Assembly: GCA_002069125.1 (NCBI GenBank)
Contig: MVZN01000010.1
Coordinates: forward strand, 1 to 64,000
Source: Spirochaetes bacterium ADurb.BinA120
GTDB taxonomy: Bacteria; Spirochaetota; UBA4802; UBA5368
Length of the DNA stretch: 64,000 nucleotides
Reading direction: 5' to 3'
Shown: positions 9,866 to 18,416 of the stretch, in pieces
Layout of the letters: each line of letters starts with the position of its first letter
How positions within the stretch are numbered: the stretch's first letter is position 1
Position numbers and translations under genes: made by a program
Notes under the pieces: model-generated
Told to the model about the DNA's origin: nothing
The model's database searches: none
What the model saw: only the letters and a program-made list of their open reading frames with translations

Positions 9866-11083
9866 ATGTTTTTCCGAAAACGAAAACGGCCCACAAGGCC
9901 CCACTTCGTCTCCATCGGCGCGGGGGAGAACCAGGTGCCGCTAATCACCGAGGCGTCGCGTCTTGGATTCCATGTAATCACCGTCGACCGAAATCCGCTG
10001 GCCCCCGGCGGGAAACTCGGCAATTTGAAGATAATAGAGTCCATAGAGAACCACGCGGAAATATATCGGCACCTCCAGGAGGCCCTCATCTATGGCGACA
10101 TGGCCGGGGTCCTGACGAAATCGTACGGCAGCGCCGTCAGGACGGCGTGCTATATCGCCGAGCGGACAGGCAGGCCGCTCGTGCCCTTCCGGCGAGTGGA
10201 CGATTTCATCGACAAAAAGAGGATGAAGGCGGTCCTCTCGCGCGCGGGCATAGACACCCCGGAGTTCATGACGATAGAAAGGGGCCTGCCCCGCAAAAAG
10301 GCGGACCGGCTCGGATACCCGCTTGTAGTGAAACCCGTCACCGGACACGCCAAAAAGGACGTGCGGCTGGTCGCAAATCAGCGCGAACTCGAGGCGGCTC
10401 TTGAGGGAAAAAAGGGAAATGGGAGTGAATTCATCATCGAACGCTATTCCGAGGGCAGCGAGCTAATCGCCGCTGGCATCGTGTTTCGCGGCACTTTCCA
10501 TCTCGCCTCGCTTTCGGACAAAACGCTTTCGCCCGCGCCCTTCTTCGTGGACATCATGCACTCGACGCCCTCACGGTTCGAACACCTCCACGACCGCATC
10601 AGGGCCCTGGGACAGCGCATCGCCGACGAATTCGAGGTGAACGTCTCTCCGCTCATTATGGAGATCATAGTGGGCCAGGGCGGCGAACTGTCGCTGATAG
10701 AGACAGTGCCGGAGTTCGGCGGCGAGTTCATCCCGGACCTGCTCATTCCCGAAAGCACGGGATACCGCTTTATTCACGAAACCATCAGGGCGGCGACGAA
10801 CACGGGTTTCACGCCGCCTTCCTTTCGCGCGAAGAGGGCCGTGGTTGTACGCTATATCACCGGCTTGAAGGGCAGGCTTCTGTCTTTCAACCGCCGGCCG
10901 CGCAATGTCCCGGGTCTCGTGGCGTGGAAGATGTTCAGGCAGGAGGGGGCCGAGCTCCCGGAAAAAGCCGCCACCAACCACGACCGAGTCGGGGTCGTAA
11001 TTGCGCGAGGCCGTAACCGCGAGGCGGCGCTCGAGGCGGCGGAGCGCGCAATAGGCGAGCTCGACATAAGGCTTCAGGAGTGA
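9866..11083 (+). CDS. ATP-grasp domain carboxylate ligase, substrate unknown
   Basis: 405 residues. The N-terminal pre-ATP-grasp Rossmann-like domain begins with FVSIGAGENQVPLITEA, close to PurK/PurT and biotin-carboxylase-like ligases. The ATP-grasp core follows with YPLVVKPVTGHAKKDV (ATP-binding lysine), FIIERYSEGSE (hinge) and a metal-binding stretch ending LIETVPEFGGEF. The C-terminal domain resembles the DUF201 family. Such enzymes join a carboxylate to an amine or thiol through an acyl phosphate; the substrates cannot be read from sequence. It is followed after 7 bases by a methyltransferase, which suggests stepwise building and methylation of a small molecule (inference). It is not a purine gene by context. 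Confidence 0.85.
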   Translation: MFFRKRKRPTRPHFVSIGAGENQVPLITEASRLGFHVITVDRNPLAPGGKLGNLKIIESIENHAEIYRHLQEALIYGDMAGVLTKSYGSAVRTACYIAERTGRPLVPFRRVDDFIDKKRMKAVLSRAGIDTPEFMTIERGLPRKKADRLGYPLVVKPVTGHAKKDVRLVANQRELEAALEGKKGNGSEFIIERYSEGSELIAAGIVFRGTFHLASLSDKTLSPAPFFVDIMHSTPSRFEHLHDRIRALGQRIADEFEVNVSPLIMEIIVGQGGELSLIETVPEFGGEFIPDLLIPESTGYRFIHETIRAATNTGFTPPSFRAKRAVVVRYITGLKGRLLSFNRRPRNVPGLVAWKMFRQEGAELPEKAATNHDRVGVVIARGRNREAALEAAERAIGELDIRLQE

Positions 11084-11090
11084 CGACCGA

Positions 11091-11735
11091 ATGGACTCGG
11101 AAAGGGCATGGGAGCGCCATTACACCAGGGAAAGGTCCGTGCTTCTCCACCCGGACGAAAATCTCGTACGCATGCTCGCGCCGTACACTAAGGGCCGCGA
11201 TATCGGCGGCATCCGCGCCCTCGACCTCGGCTGCGGCACCGGCCGCCATGTGAACCTGATGATCGGGATGGGCATAAACCGTCCCCTGGGACTCGACACC
11301 AGCCTCAACGCGCTTTCCCTGTGCGCGGACCTGTACGACGCTCCGTTCGTCCAGGCCGACGCGCGGGCGATACCCCTTAAATCCGGAACGATCGACATCG
11401 TCGTGGCATGGGGCTCGCTGCACTACGCCCCCAAGGAAGACCTGGAAGCGATGCTCGCCGAGGTGCGGCGCATTCTCGGGAAAGGCGGAAGGCTCTTCGG
11501 CACGCTGCGAAATTCGCGGGACTCGTATCTTAAAAAGGGCCTGCACCTGGGAAACGACGTCTGGAGGACGGGCCCAGGCGACATAGAGAGCTCCACCGTG
11601 GCCTTCTACTCCGAGGACGAGCTTGGCGCGGCCCTTTCGAGGTTTTCGTCGTTCCGGTACGGATTCATGGAACGAAGCCCCCTCGGCAGACCCGATTTGG
11701 TCATCTCCCACTGGTACTTCGAGGCCGAGAGGTGA
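11091..11735 (+). CDS. class I SAM-dependent methyltransferase
   Basis: 214 residues. Motif I is ALDLGCGTGRHVNLMI near residues 44-60, followed by an acidic residue ending the second strand (GLDTS), motif II-like IDIVVAWGSLHYAP and post-motif EVRRILGKGGRLFGTLRN. This is the Methyltransf_11 fold. Acceptor unknown. AGGAG sits 11 bases upstream of the start. It follows the ATP-grasp gene by 7 bases and overlaps or abuts the next methyltransferase, indicating co-translation. Confidence 0.88.
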   Translation: MDSERAWERHYTRERSVLLHPDENLVRMLAPYTKGRDIGGIRALDLGCGTGRHVNLMIGMGINRPLGLDTSLNALSLCADLYDAPFVQADARAIPLKSGTIDIVVAWGSLHYAPKEDLEAMLAEVRRILGKGGRLFGTLRNSRDSYLKKGLHLGNDVWRTGPGDIESSTVAFYSEDELGAALSRFSSFRYGFMERSPLGRPDLVISHWYFEAER

Positions 11736-11737
11736 GC

Positions 11738-12649
11738 ATGGATTTCGGCGATCCGGCCGTATACGAGCGGCCGCTTTCGGCCTGCCCCCTCTGCACAAGC
11801 GGCGACATCGCCCGCTTGCATGAAATTAGCCGCTTTTCGCCGCCCTTCCGCGTCGATCGGTGCGAATCGTGCGAATTTATCTTCATGAATCCAAGGTTTA
11901 CGGAGCGGACGGTCCGCGCCCTCTACAGCGAGGACTACTACCGCGGAACGGCCGAATACTCCTACTTCGACGAGCGCGAGGCGGAGCGGTACGCGCGATA
12001 CGTGTGGGACGCGCGCCTTCGGGTAATGGGACGATACGCCAGGGGCGGCAATTTTCTCGACGTGGGTGCGGCGTTCGGAGGGTTTATGAACGCCGCCTCG
12101 ACACGCTATTCCGTTTACGGGATCGAGCCATCCGAGTATTCCGGAGGCGAGGCCAAAAAGCGCTACGGCGAGCGTGTCCATATAGGCACGCTCGAGGACC
12201 ATCCATTTGAAAGCGGGTTCTTTTCGGCGATCACGATGATAGAGGTGATAGAGCACCTGGCCGACCCGGCCGGGGCGGTGCGCGAGTGTTTCCGCCTGCT
12301 CCGCGACGGCGGCGTTCTCGTCGTGCAGACCGCGAACATGGCCGGCAGGCAGGCCCGATTGCGGGGGGAACGATACGAATATTTTATGCCCGGGCATCTT
12401 TCCTACTTTACGCGGAAAAACCTGACAGGGCTTCTCCATAAATCCGGTTTCTCCAGCGTCGACGCCTATCTCCCGGTGGAATTCGGCCTGCTCCCCAAGC
12501 TTTTAAAATCACGCTATAGCTTCAAGTCCATCGCCGACTACCGAAGCTGGATTCGCATCGCCTTGTATCATCTCAAAAGCTCCGTTCATTTCGGCGATTT
12601 CGCGCTTACAAGCTCCATGGTGCTTTACGCGGTCAAACACGCGAAATAA
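11738..12649 (+). CDS. class I SAM-dependent methyltransferase with N-terminal zinc knuckle
   Basis: About 303 residues. The N-terminus has CPLC and CESC pairs (a zinc knuckle), then the methyltransferase core with FLDVGAAFGGFMNAA, TMIEVIEHLADP and LLRDGGVLVVQTAN, and a C-terminal helical part. This architecture is common among methyltransferases of surface-polysaccharide and secondary-metabolite loci. A GTG at 11732 overlaps the previous stop and is an alternative start; the ATG at 11738 is preferred because GAGAGGTGA lies immediately before it. It is the last gene of the YvlD/ATP-grasp/methyltransferase cluster. Acceptor unknown. Confidence 0.88.
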   Translation: MDFGDPAVYERPLSACPLCTSGDIARLHEISRFSPPFRVDRCESCEFIFMNPRFTERTVRALYSEDYYRGTAEYSYFDEREAERYARYVWDARLRVMGRYARGGNFLDVGAAFGGFMNAASTRYSVYGIEPSEYSGGEAKKRYGERVHIGTLEDHPFESGFFSAITMIEVIEHLADPAGAVRECFRLLRDGGVLVVQTANMAGRQARLRGERYEYFMPGHLSYFTRKNLTGLLHKSGFSSVDAYLPVEFGLLPKLLKSRYSFKSIADYRSWIRIALYHLKSSVHFGDFALTSSMVLYAVKHAK

Positions 12650-12651
12650 TG

Positions 12652-12683
12652 TTGACTTTTCAGACTGAATGGCGTTCAGTCTG
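12652..12683 (+). promoter_or_regulatory. -35 element with a perfect 23-bp palindromic operator
   Basis: TTGACT at 12652-12657 is followed by CAGACTGAA (12661-12669), TGGCG, TTCAGTCTG (12675-12683), a perfect 9-bp inverted repeat with a 5-base centre. The right arm covers the expected -10 position. Size and symmetry resemble operators of TetR-family repressors such as fatty-acid regulators. No U-run follows, so it is not a terminator. It controls the outer-membrane gene at 12726. Confidence 0.6.
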
Positions 12684-12725
12684 TCCGGTGGCAACTTATC
12701 ATCATTCGCCAAGAGGAGAACTAAT

Positions 12726-14036
12726 ATGAAAAAATGTCTGGTAGTATGCCTGGCGTTCGTCATGGCACTGGCCTTCCTCCCGCTCGGCGCACAGGCGGCA
12801 AAGCTAAGCGAAGACACGCTGGCAAAAAAGAAAGAGGGCTGGTATCCCACGGGTCTTCCGCTGGTCAATTTCTCAAGCGACGACGGATTCGGCTACGGCG
12901 CCCGTGTCTACATGTATTACAACGGCTCGAAGGAGGATCCTTATTTCGACAGCACCCCGTATTTTATGCAGCTTTACGCCCAGTACTACGCCACGACCAA
13001 CGGCGTCTCTTATCACGAGCTTAACCTCGACATGCCGTACCTTGCGGGAAGCACCTTCCGCATCAAATCGGCCCTGGTCCTAAACCGCGACAGAAACGCC
13101 AACTATTTCGGCCGTGGGGCCGACGCCGCACAGCAGAAGATATTGAATCCATTGGACGGCACCACAACATACAGTAATTACTCCGATTATCAGGATTTCA
13201 TAGACGACCACAAGGAGTACATGAAGTTTTACAAATACGACATCAACAAGCCCAAGGGCTACTTCTACCTGTTCAGCAACGTAACCGAGGAGCTAAAGCT
13301 CATGATCGGCGCCGAGTTCAAGAAGATCGGCATTCATAGCTGGGCCGGAGAGAGCGGGAAGGAGGTTGACCATGTCTTACAGCAACCCACCGCCCTGGAC
13401 CTTGACAATCCATTGGGGAGAGACGGCGGATGGACCAACTACGCGCGCGCGGGCATAGGCTACGATACGCGCGACTTCGAGCCCGATCCCAAGAAGGGCT
13501 ACTACCTCGATTACTGCTTCGAGGTCTCCAACGGGGCCCTGGGCTCCGAGTACGATTTTACCAAGCACAACGTTCAGGCCATGTACTTTTTAAGCCCTCT
13601 GAATTCCCTAACCTTCGCCTTTAGGGCCGGCTACACGACCGCCGCCAACGACATTCCGTTCTACGAGCAGGACTGGTTCGGCTTTGCGCTCGAGCGCAGG
13701 CAGGGCCTTGGCGGCAACCGCACGCTTCTGGGATACAAGAAGGGGCGTTTTGCCGGAAAGACCATGACCGTGGGTAACGCGGAGGCGCGCTGGCAGTTCG
13801 GCGAGCTTACCGGCGCCGGACAGCGTTTCGGCTTCAAGCTGATAGGTCTGGCGGCGGCAGGTAACGTCTTTGACGAGGCGGGCGATCCCTTCACCGATCC
13901 GCGCTTCGACGAGTACTTCACCACCTTCGGCGGCGGACTCGCAATCGCCTGGAACCTCAATACGATCGTCCACTTCCTCTATGGCGTAAGCAAGGAGGAT
14001 ACCGGAATCTCGATCGACTTCAACTATACGTTCTGA
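12726..14036 (+). CDS. outer-membrane beta-barrel protein, BamA/TamA-like C-terminal barrel
   Basis: 436 residues with a clear signal peptide (MKKCLVVCLAFVMALAFLP, cleavage after AQA near residue 23). The mature part is rich in alternating aromatic strands ending in IDFNYTF, a C-terminal phenylalanine signature recognised by the BAM machine. Segments such as FSSDDGFGYGARVY, YFGRGADA and RRQGLGGNRTLLGY resemble surface-antigen D15/BamA barrels without POTRA domains. The start at 12726 has AAGAGGAGAA upstream. The promoter overlaps a perfect palindrome, so expression is probably repressible. It stands alone, followed by a strong hairpin. Cargo or transport role unknown. Confidence 0.82.
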   Translation: MKKCLVVCLAFVMALAFLPLGAQAAKLSEDTLAKKKEGWYPTGLPLVNFSSDDGFGYGARVYMYYNGSKEDPYFDSTPYFMQLYAQYYATTNGVSYHELNLDMPYLAGSTFRIKSALVLNRDRNANYFGRGADAAQQKILNPLDGTTTYSNYSDYQDFIDDHKEYMKFYKYDINKPKGYFYLFSNVTEELKLMIGAEFKKIGIHSWAGESGKEVDHVLQQPTALDLDNPLGRDGGWTNYARAGIGYDTRDFEPDPKKGYYLDYCFEVSNGALGSEYDFTKHNVQAMYFLSPLNSLTFAFRAGYTTAANDIPFYEQDWFGFALERRQGLGGNRTLLGYKKGRFAGKTMTVGNAEARWQFGELTGAGQRFGFKLIGLAAAGNVFDEAGDPFTDPRFDEYFTTFGGGLAIAWNLNTIVHFLYGVSKEDTGISIDFNYTF

Positions 14037-14048
14037 TCCGAAGCATCC

Positions 14049-14079
14049 CCATGGGAGGGGGCTTGCCCCCCTCCCATGG
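14049..14079. terminator. 13-bp perfect hairpin after the outer-membrane gene
   Basis: CCATGGGAGGGGG (14049-14061), a 5-base loop and CCCCCTCCCATGG (14067-14079) pair perfectly 12 bases after the stop. It is very GC-rich but lacks a U-run. It may stop transcription poorly, protect the mRNA 3' end, or be a repetitive-palindrome element. Confidence 0.5.
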
Positions 14080-14270
14080 CGCCTCACGAACCGCTCCGCA
14101 TAGGCAGTTCTCGCCTCTGGTTGTATAGCATCGAAAACTATCGTGTAATTATCATTTCAACCTGGCGGATGATTTACAGAATTGAGGGTTCGAATGTTTA
14201 TATCGTCGCGCTTTTCGATGGAAGAAGAAATTTTGAAGATATATTGTTAAGAAGAATTATCAGAGAATAA
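14076..14270 (+). pseudogene. RelE/ParE-family toxin remnant (C-terminal half)
   Basis: The 64-codon frame ends with ENYRVIIISTWRMIYRIEG, VYIVALFDGRRNFEDILL, which fits the last two beta strands and C-terminus of RelE/ParE toxins. The N-terminal helices, about 35-40 residues, are missing, and the only ATG lies in the arm of the GC-rich hairpin with no ribosome binding site. No antitoxin gene is adjacent. The end overlaps the end of nnr by 24 bases on the opposite strand. Its lower GC content than its neighbours fits an acquired, decayed toxin gene. Confidence 0.65.
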
Positions 14271-15809
14271 CTCCGCCATGGCTTTTCTGATGTGCGAAAC
14301 CGTGTCCCCCGCTTTGAGCACCATTACGCCGGAGGCCTCCACGGCGAGCTCGGCCGCGCGCCCGTGCAGATAGGCGCCGATGCCGGCCGCGTCGAGCGGG
14401 GCCATGCCGCGCAATAGGAGCGAGCCCGTAAGGCCCGACAGCACGTCGCCGCTTCCGGCCGTACCGAGGGCCGGAGTGCCGGTGGTGTTTACCAGGTGGC
14501 GTTTTCCGTCCGTGGCGATGGAGGCCGGCCCTTTTAAAAGCGCCACGGCCCCGGTACGCAGCGCCAGTCGCAAGGCCGCTGCGTGTCGGCTGTGCTTTAT
14601 CGCCTCGACCGGCTCTCCAAGAAGGCGCGAGGCCTCGCCGAAATGCGGCGTCAAAACGAAGTCGATGCCCGCCGGAAGCGGCGAGCGTTCGAGGTGGTCC
14701 GAGAGATGATACAGTCCGTCGCCGTCAACAAGCACCCGCCTTATGCCGCTTTCCGGAAGTGCGTCCATTAAGGCGCCGAATACCGCGCGCGAAAGCCCGT
14801 TTCGCCCCATTCCAGGCCCCAGGACAAGCGCGTCATATCGCCTGTCGCCGGAAAATAACTCCCTAACCCCCTTTTGGGCCCCGACAACTCCGTCGGAAGC
14901 CGGGATCGCCCGCGTCATTAGCTCGGGGACCTTCCCCGCGATAATCGGGCGCGCCGTCTCCGTGGTGAGCAGGGTCGCAAGCCCGACCCCCGCCTCGAAA
15001 GCGGACATGGCGGAGAGCATGATGGCGCCCTCCATAAAATCGAAGCCGCCGACCAAAAGCAGATGGCCCGCCTCCCCCTTGTGGGTGTCCATACCGCGTT
15101 CGAGGCTCAGGCGCGCGCGGGCGTATCCGGCGTCGACCAGATCGGTCGCAAGCTCCCCGCTTTCCAGAAGCCGGCGGGGAAATCCTATATCGGCAACGCG
15201 TACCTCTCCCGCGTATTCGCGGCCCGGCCAGGTCACAAGGGAGATCTTTGGAAGCCCCATGGTAACGGTATAGCTCGCTCTTACGGCGGGCCCATCCGGG
15301 CCGGCGCCGTCGGAGGGAAGGCCGCTTGGAACGTCCACAGCGATGACCGTGAGGCCCGAGGCGTTTATGGCCCCTATAATGGCCGCCATATTGGACCGAA
15401 CGGCCCCCTCGAATCCGGTCCCGAGCAGCGCGTCGATTATGAGCGAGCAGCCCTCGAGGTCCAGATCGCGCGCAGGCCCGGGGCCCGCAAGGGTGACAAT
15501 GGGGATGCCGGTGTTAAGACACAGCTTCAGGTACGCCGCGGAATCGGGGCTGACCCGATCGGCTTCCCCGGCGAGGAAAAGCCTTACGGCTATTCCCTCC
15601 TCCGCAAGGCGCGCCGCGGCAACGAACCCGTCCCCGCCGTTGTTGCCCGTCCCGCAGAGCACCGCAACGATTCCGTCGCGGTGAACGGCGCGCGCGAGGT
15701 CCGCAACGGCCCCCCCGGCCAAAGCCATAAGCACGCCGGCGGGGATCCCCATCACCTCTATCGTTTCGCGGTCGATTCGCCGCATCTCATGTGCCGTGAC
15801 CGCCTTCAT
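14247..15809 (-). CDS. nnr: bifunctional NAD(P)H-hydrate epimerase/ADP-dependent dehydratase
   Basis: 520 residues, the normal length for the fused repair enzyme. Residues about 1-215 are the YjeF_N epimerase (GTGNNGGDGFVAAARL, DALLGTGFEG, VPSGL). Residues about 225-515 are the ribokinase-like dehydratase (VGGFDFMEGA, VLGPGMGRN, LTPHFGEASRLL, GTAGSGDVLSGL). It converts damaged R/S-NADHX and NADPHX back to NAD(P)H. The start at 15809 lies directly after the stop of the upstream lipoprotein gene, so the two are co-transcribed. The 3' end overlaps a toxin-gene remnant on the other strand. Confidence 0.95.
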   Translation of the reverse strand: MKAVTAHEMRRIDRETIEVMGIPAGVLMALAGGAVADLARAVHRDGIVAVLCGTGNNGGDGFVAAARLAEEGIAVRLFLAGEADRVSPDSAAYLKLCLNTGIPIVTLAGPGPARDLDLEGCSLIIDALLGTGFEGAVRSNMAAIIGAINASGLTVIAVDVPSGLPSDGAGPDGPAVRASYTVTMGLPKISLVTWPGREYAGEVRVADIGFPRRLLESGELATDLVDAGYARARLSLERGMDTHKGEAGHLLLVGGFDFMEGAIMLSAMSAFEAGVGLATLLTTETARPIIAGKVPELMTRAIPASDGVVGAQKGVRELFSGDRRYDALVLGPGMGRNGLSRAVFGALMDALPESGIRRVLVDGDGLYHLSDHLERSPLPAGIDFVLTPHFGEASRLLGEPVEAIKHSRHAAALRLALRTGAVALLKGPASIATDGKRHLVNTTGTPALGTAGSGDVLSGLTGSLLLRGMAPLDAAGIGAYLHGRAAELAVEASGVMVLKAGDTVSHIRKAMAELFSDNSS

Positions 15810-16886
15810 TTATTTCCACTCCATCACTTCGACTTCTTTTTTATTTACGTGCGCCGAATACAGTTGCCCCGTTTCGTCCGCGAACACCTCCTCATAGAAC
15901 TTGTTATCCCGCATCTGCACCAGCACGTTGTTTATGACGTTGCCGTCGAGGTTGAGTATGGCGAACTTGATCTTTCCCCCCTCGACGTTCCACAGGAATA
16001 GGTGCTTGTCGTCGACCAGATTGAAAAGCTCGTTCTTGGGGTCCGGAATCGTTATTACGCTCCGCTCGTCCTTTCGCCCCTTCTCGAGGGAATAGTCGTA
16101 GATTTTTCGATACTTGAACCGCGACCCGTGGTAATAGGCGACCGAAACGAGAAAATCCTCGCCGCTTGCAAACGCCTTTATGTTCTCTATGCGCCCGGTG
16201 TAGCTCTCCCCCTTTTCGGTCTCCCGAAAATCGGAAACGCCGAGGCTAATAAAAAAGTCCCGCTTTCGGTTGTCGAAACGGAACACGCTCCAGGTGTCGA
16301 ATGTGCGCGAGACGACGAACAACCTGTCGCTCCGGTCGATCTGAATATCCTCGATGTAATAGAAGGGGATGTCCGGGCTTCCCTTCTGCCCTATGGTGTG
16401 CATGAGGCCGCCGGATTTATCGAAGACGAGTATGTAGCTCGGCGAGAAATCGATTTCGTCCCCGCGTTCGGAGCGCATGGCCCCTCCGGAGGGCATGAGC
16501 CTGTTCTGCACGTATATGGATCCGCGGGAATCCACCGCCAGGGCGCCTATCACGCTGAAGTTGAAGGTGGACTGTTTTACGTCTCCGGCGTCCTCCCGCG
16601 ACATGCGCGGGCCTATCATTAGAAGCGGCTCGCCTTCCCGGTTCAGCACCTGAAGGCGCTTGAGCAGGTTATCGGCCGTATAGATCCTGCCGTCGAAGAC
16701 CCTTATGCTGAACGACTGGTTGAATGTTCCGCTTTCATCGAAATCCATCATAACGCCGCCGGGGGCGCTGGCGTTCGGAATCGCACAGAGTTTCTTCTCC
16801 TTGAGGGCGCTCACCTTCCATTGCCCGCACGCGGAAACGCCGGCCGAAAGACCGATTACGACCGCCATGAGTAACGCTTTTTTCAT
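15810..16886 (-). CDS. lipoprotein with a six-bladed beta-propeller (NHL/6-bladed) fold
   Basis: 358 residues. The signal peptide ends in lipobox VSAC, with acylated Cys20. The rest shows repeated strand pairs with the pattern RIYTADNLLKRLQVLNREGE, GSIYVQNRLMP and LFVVSRTFDTWSVFRFD, typical of 6-bladed/NHL-type propellers. Start chosen at 16886 (MKKALLMAVV), preceded by GAGGTGG; an ATG at 16913 would put the signal peptide inside. It is probably anchored at the periplasmic face of a membrane. The partner is unknown; it shares a transcript with nnr only by position. Confidence 0.8.
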   Translation of the reverse strand: MKKALLMAVVIGLSAGVSACGQWKVSALKEKKLCAIPNASAPGGVMMDFDESGTFNQSFSIRVFDGRIYTADNLLKRLQVLNREGEPLLMIGPRMSREDAGDVKQSTFNFSVIGALAVDSRGSIYVQNRLMPSGGAMRSERGDEIDFSPSYILVFDKSGGLMHTIGQKGSPDIPFYYIEDIQIDRSDRLFVVSRTFDTWSVFRFDNRKRDFFISLGVSDFRETEKGESYTGRIENIKAFASGEDFLVSVAYYHGSRFKYRKIYDYSLEKGRKDERSVITIPDPKNELFNLVDDKHLFLWNVEGGKIKFAILNLDGNVINNVLVQMRDNKFYEEVFADETGQLYSAHVNKKEVEVMEWK

Positions 16887-17243
16887 ACCACCTCGCATAA
16901 TTCCGGACGGCAAATATTTCGATACACTGCATAGTAAAGGTCCGGCTTAAATTCAAGAGAAAAACTCCCTCAAGCGGCCGCCCCGCGGCCCGACGAATGG
17001 CCCGTCTCGAGACTCGTTGTTCCCCGACAAAGGCGTGGAACAGACTGTCTTAATCGGGGAATCGGGATTTTTTCCACGCATAAAGCCCACTTTATTCGAA
17101 CCGCTCCGGAATTTTGATTGCATTGAAATGCACAAAGACCATTCTGTGTACATATAAACACAAGGGCCTTTCCGCAATCCGCGGGCGCCGGTACGGCGTA
17201 TGCGGCTTGCAAACGGCCTATTACCGCATGCGAGGAGAATTGT
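16887..17243. other. divergent intergenic region (lipoprotein / acyl-CoA dehydrogenase)
   Basis: 357 bases between divergent genes. It holds the palindrome GTCTCGAGAC, the small inverted repeat TGCAT-TGAA-ATGCA (about 17119-17132), TGTGT/ACACA arms around TATATA-like DNA at about 17144-17161, and GAGGAG just before the plus-strand gene. TATAAA at 17153-17158 may be a -10 element but lacks a good -35. No gene recognised. Confidence 0.5.
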
Positions 17244-18395
17244 ATGGATTTCATGCTCAATGACGAACAACAGATGGTAAGGGAAATGTGCCGCAAGTTC
17301 GCCGACAACGAGCTCGCGCCCAGGGCCGCGGAATACGACCGAACGCACGAATTTCCGTGGGAGCCCGTAAAAAAGCTCGGCGAGATGGGGATGCTCGGCG
17401 TCGTCTATCCCGAGGAATACAACGGCGCGGGAATGGACTACGTGTGTTACGCCATCGCGGTCGAGGAGATATCGCGCGGATGCGCCTCCACCGGCGTCAT
17501 AGTCTCGGCGCACAACTCGCTCTGCCTTTCGCCGATATACTACTTCGGCGCCGATGAACAGAGGAAAAAATATCTGTCCAAACTCACCACTGGCGAATGG
17601 ATCGGATGCTTCGGCATTACCGAGCCGGGCGCGGGCTCGGACGCGGCCGGCACCAAAACCACAGCCGAGCTTAAAAACGGCAAGTGGGTGCTTAATGGAA
17701 CCAAGAACTTCATTACCAACGGCGGCGTGGCGGACGTGGCGGTCGTTATGGCCGTCACCGAAAAGGGCATAGGCCACAGGGGCCTCAGCATGTTCATCGT
17801 GGAGAAGGGCACGCCCGGGTTTTCGGTGGGCAAGGTCGAGGACAAGCTGGGCATCTGCGCCTCCTCCACGACGGAGCTGGTTTTCGACAACTGCGAGATC
17901 CCGGAAGGGAACCTCCTGGGAAAGAAGGGGGAGGGATTCGCCATCGCCATGCATACCCTGGACGGCGGCCGGGTCGGCATCGCAGCCCAGGCCCTCGGCA
18001 TAGCCCAGGCCGCGCTGGACGCCGCCGCTAAATACGCCAAGGAGCGCGTTCAGTTCAACCAGCCGATAGCCAAGCTCCAGGCGATCCAGTGGATGATAGC
18101 CGACATGGCGACCGAGATTGAAGCGGCGAGACTGCTCACCTATCGCGCGGCGCAGCTCATCGGCACGGGCGACAGAAGGAGGCACTCGCGCCACGCCGCC
18201 ATGGCCAAGCTCTTCGCCTCGGAGGCGTCGCACCGCGTAACGCACAAGGCCATACAGATTTTCGGCGGATACGGATACATCAAGGAATATCCCGTGGAGC
18301 GGCATTACCGTGACGCCCGCATCACCGAGCTGTACGAAGGCACCTCCGAGATCCAGCGCCTGGTAATCTCCTCCAACGTGCTGAACGACTACTAA
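17244..18395 (+). CDS. short-chain (butyryl-CoA type) acyl-CoA dehydrogenase
   Basis: 383 residues of full-length ACAD fold: N-terminal helical domain, middle beta domain (CFGITEPGAGSDA, GTKNFITNGG) and C-terminal helical domain. The catalytic base is the Glu of LYEGTSEIQR (about Glu365), in the position used by short-chain and medium-chain enzymes; RVQFNQPIAKLQAIQ and IQIFGGYGYIKEYPVER are family signatures. It oxidises acyl-CoA to enoyl-CoA, passing electrons to ETF. GAGGAG precedes the start. No etfAB, thiolase or crotonase gene is adjacent, so the pathway partners lie elsewhere. argJ begins 21 bases downstream. Confidence 0.93.
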   Translation: MDFMLNDEQQMVREMCRKFADNELAPRAAEYDRTHEFPWEPVKKLGEMGMLGVVYPEEYNGAGMDYVCYAIAVEEISRGCASTGVIVSAHNSLCLSPIYYFGADEQRKKYLSKLTTGEWIGCFGITEPGAGSDAAGTKTTAELKNGKWVLNGTKNFITNGGVADVAVVMAVTEKGIGHRGLSMFIVEKGTPGFSVGKVEDKLGICASSTTELVFDNCEIPEGNLLGKKGEGFAIAMHTLDGGRVGIAAQALGIAQAALDAAAKYAKERVQFNQPIAKLQAIQWMIADMATEIEAARLLTYRAAQLIGTGDRRRHSRHAAMAKLFASEASHRVTHKAIQIFGGYGYIKEYPVERHYRDARITELYEGTSEIQRLVISSNVLNDY

Positions 18396-18416
18396 GGCGT
18401 CGACCGGGGGTGGAAT

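Noticed and set aside
17105-17165. Promoter and FadR-like operator before the acyl-CoA dehydrogenase
   Set aside because: TATAAA is present but no -35 at proper spacing, and the inverted repeat arms are only 5 bp.
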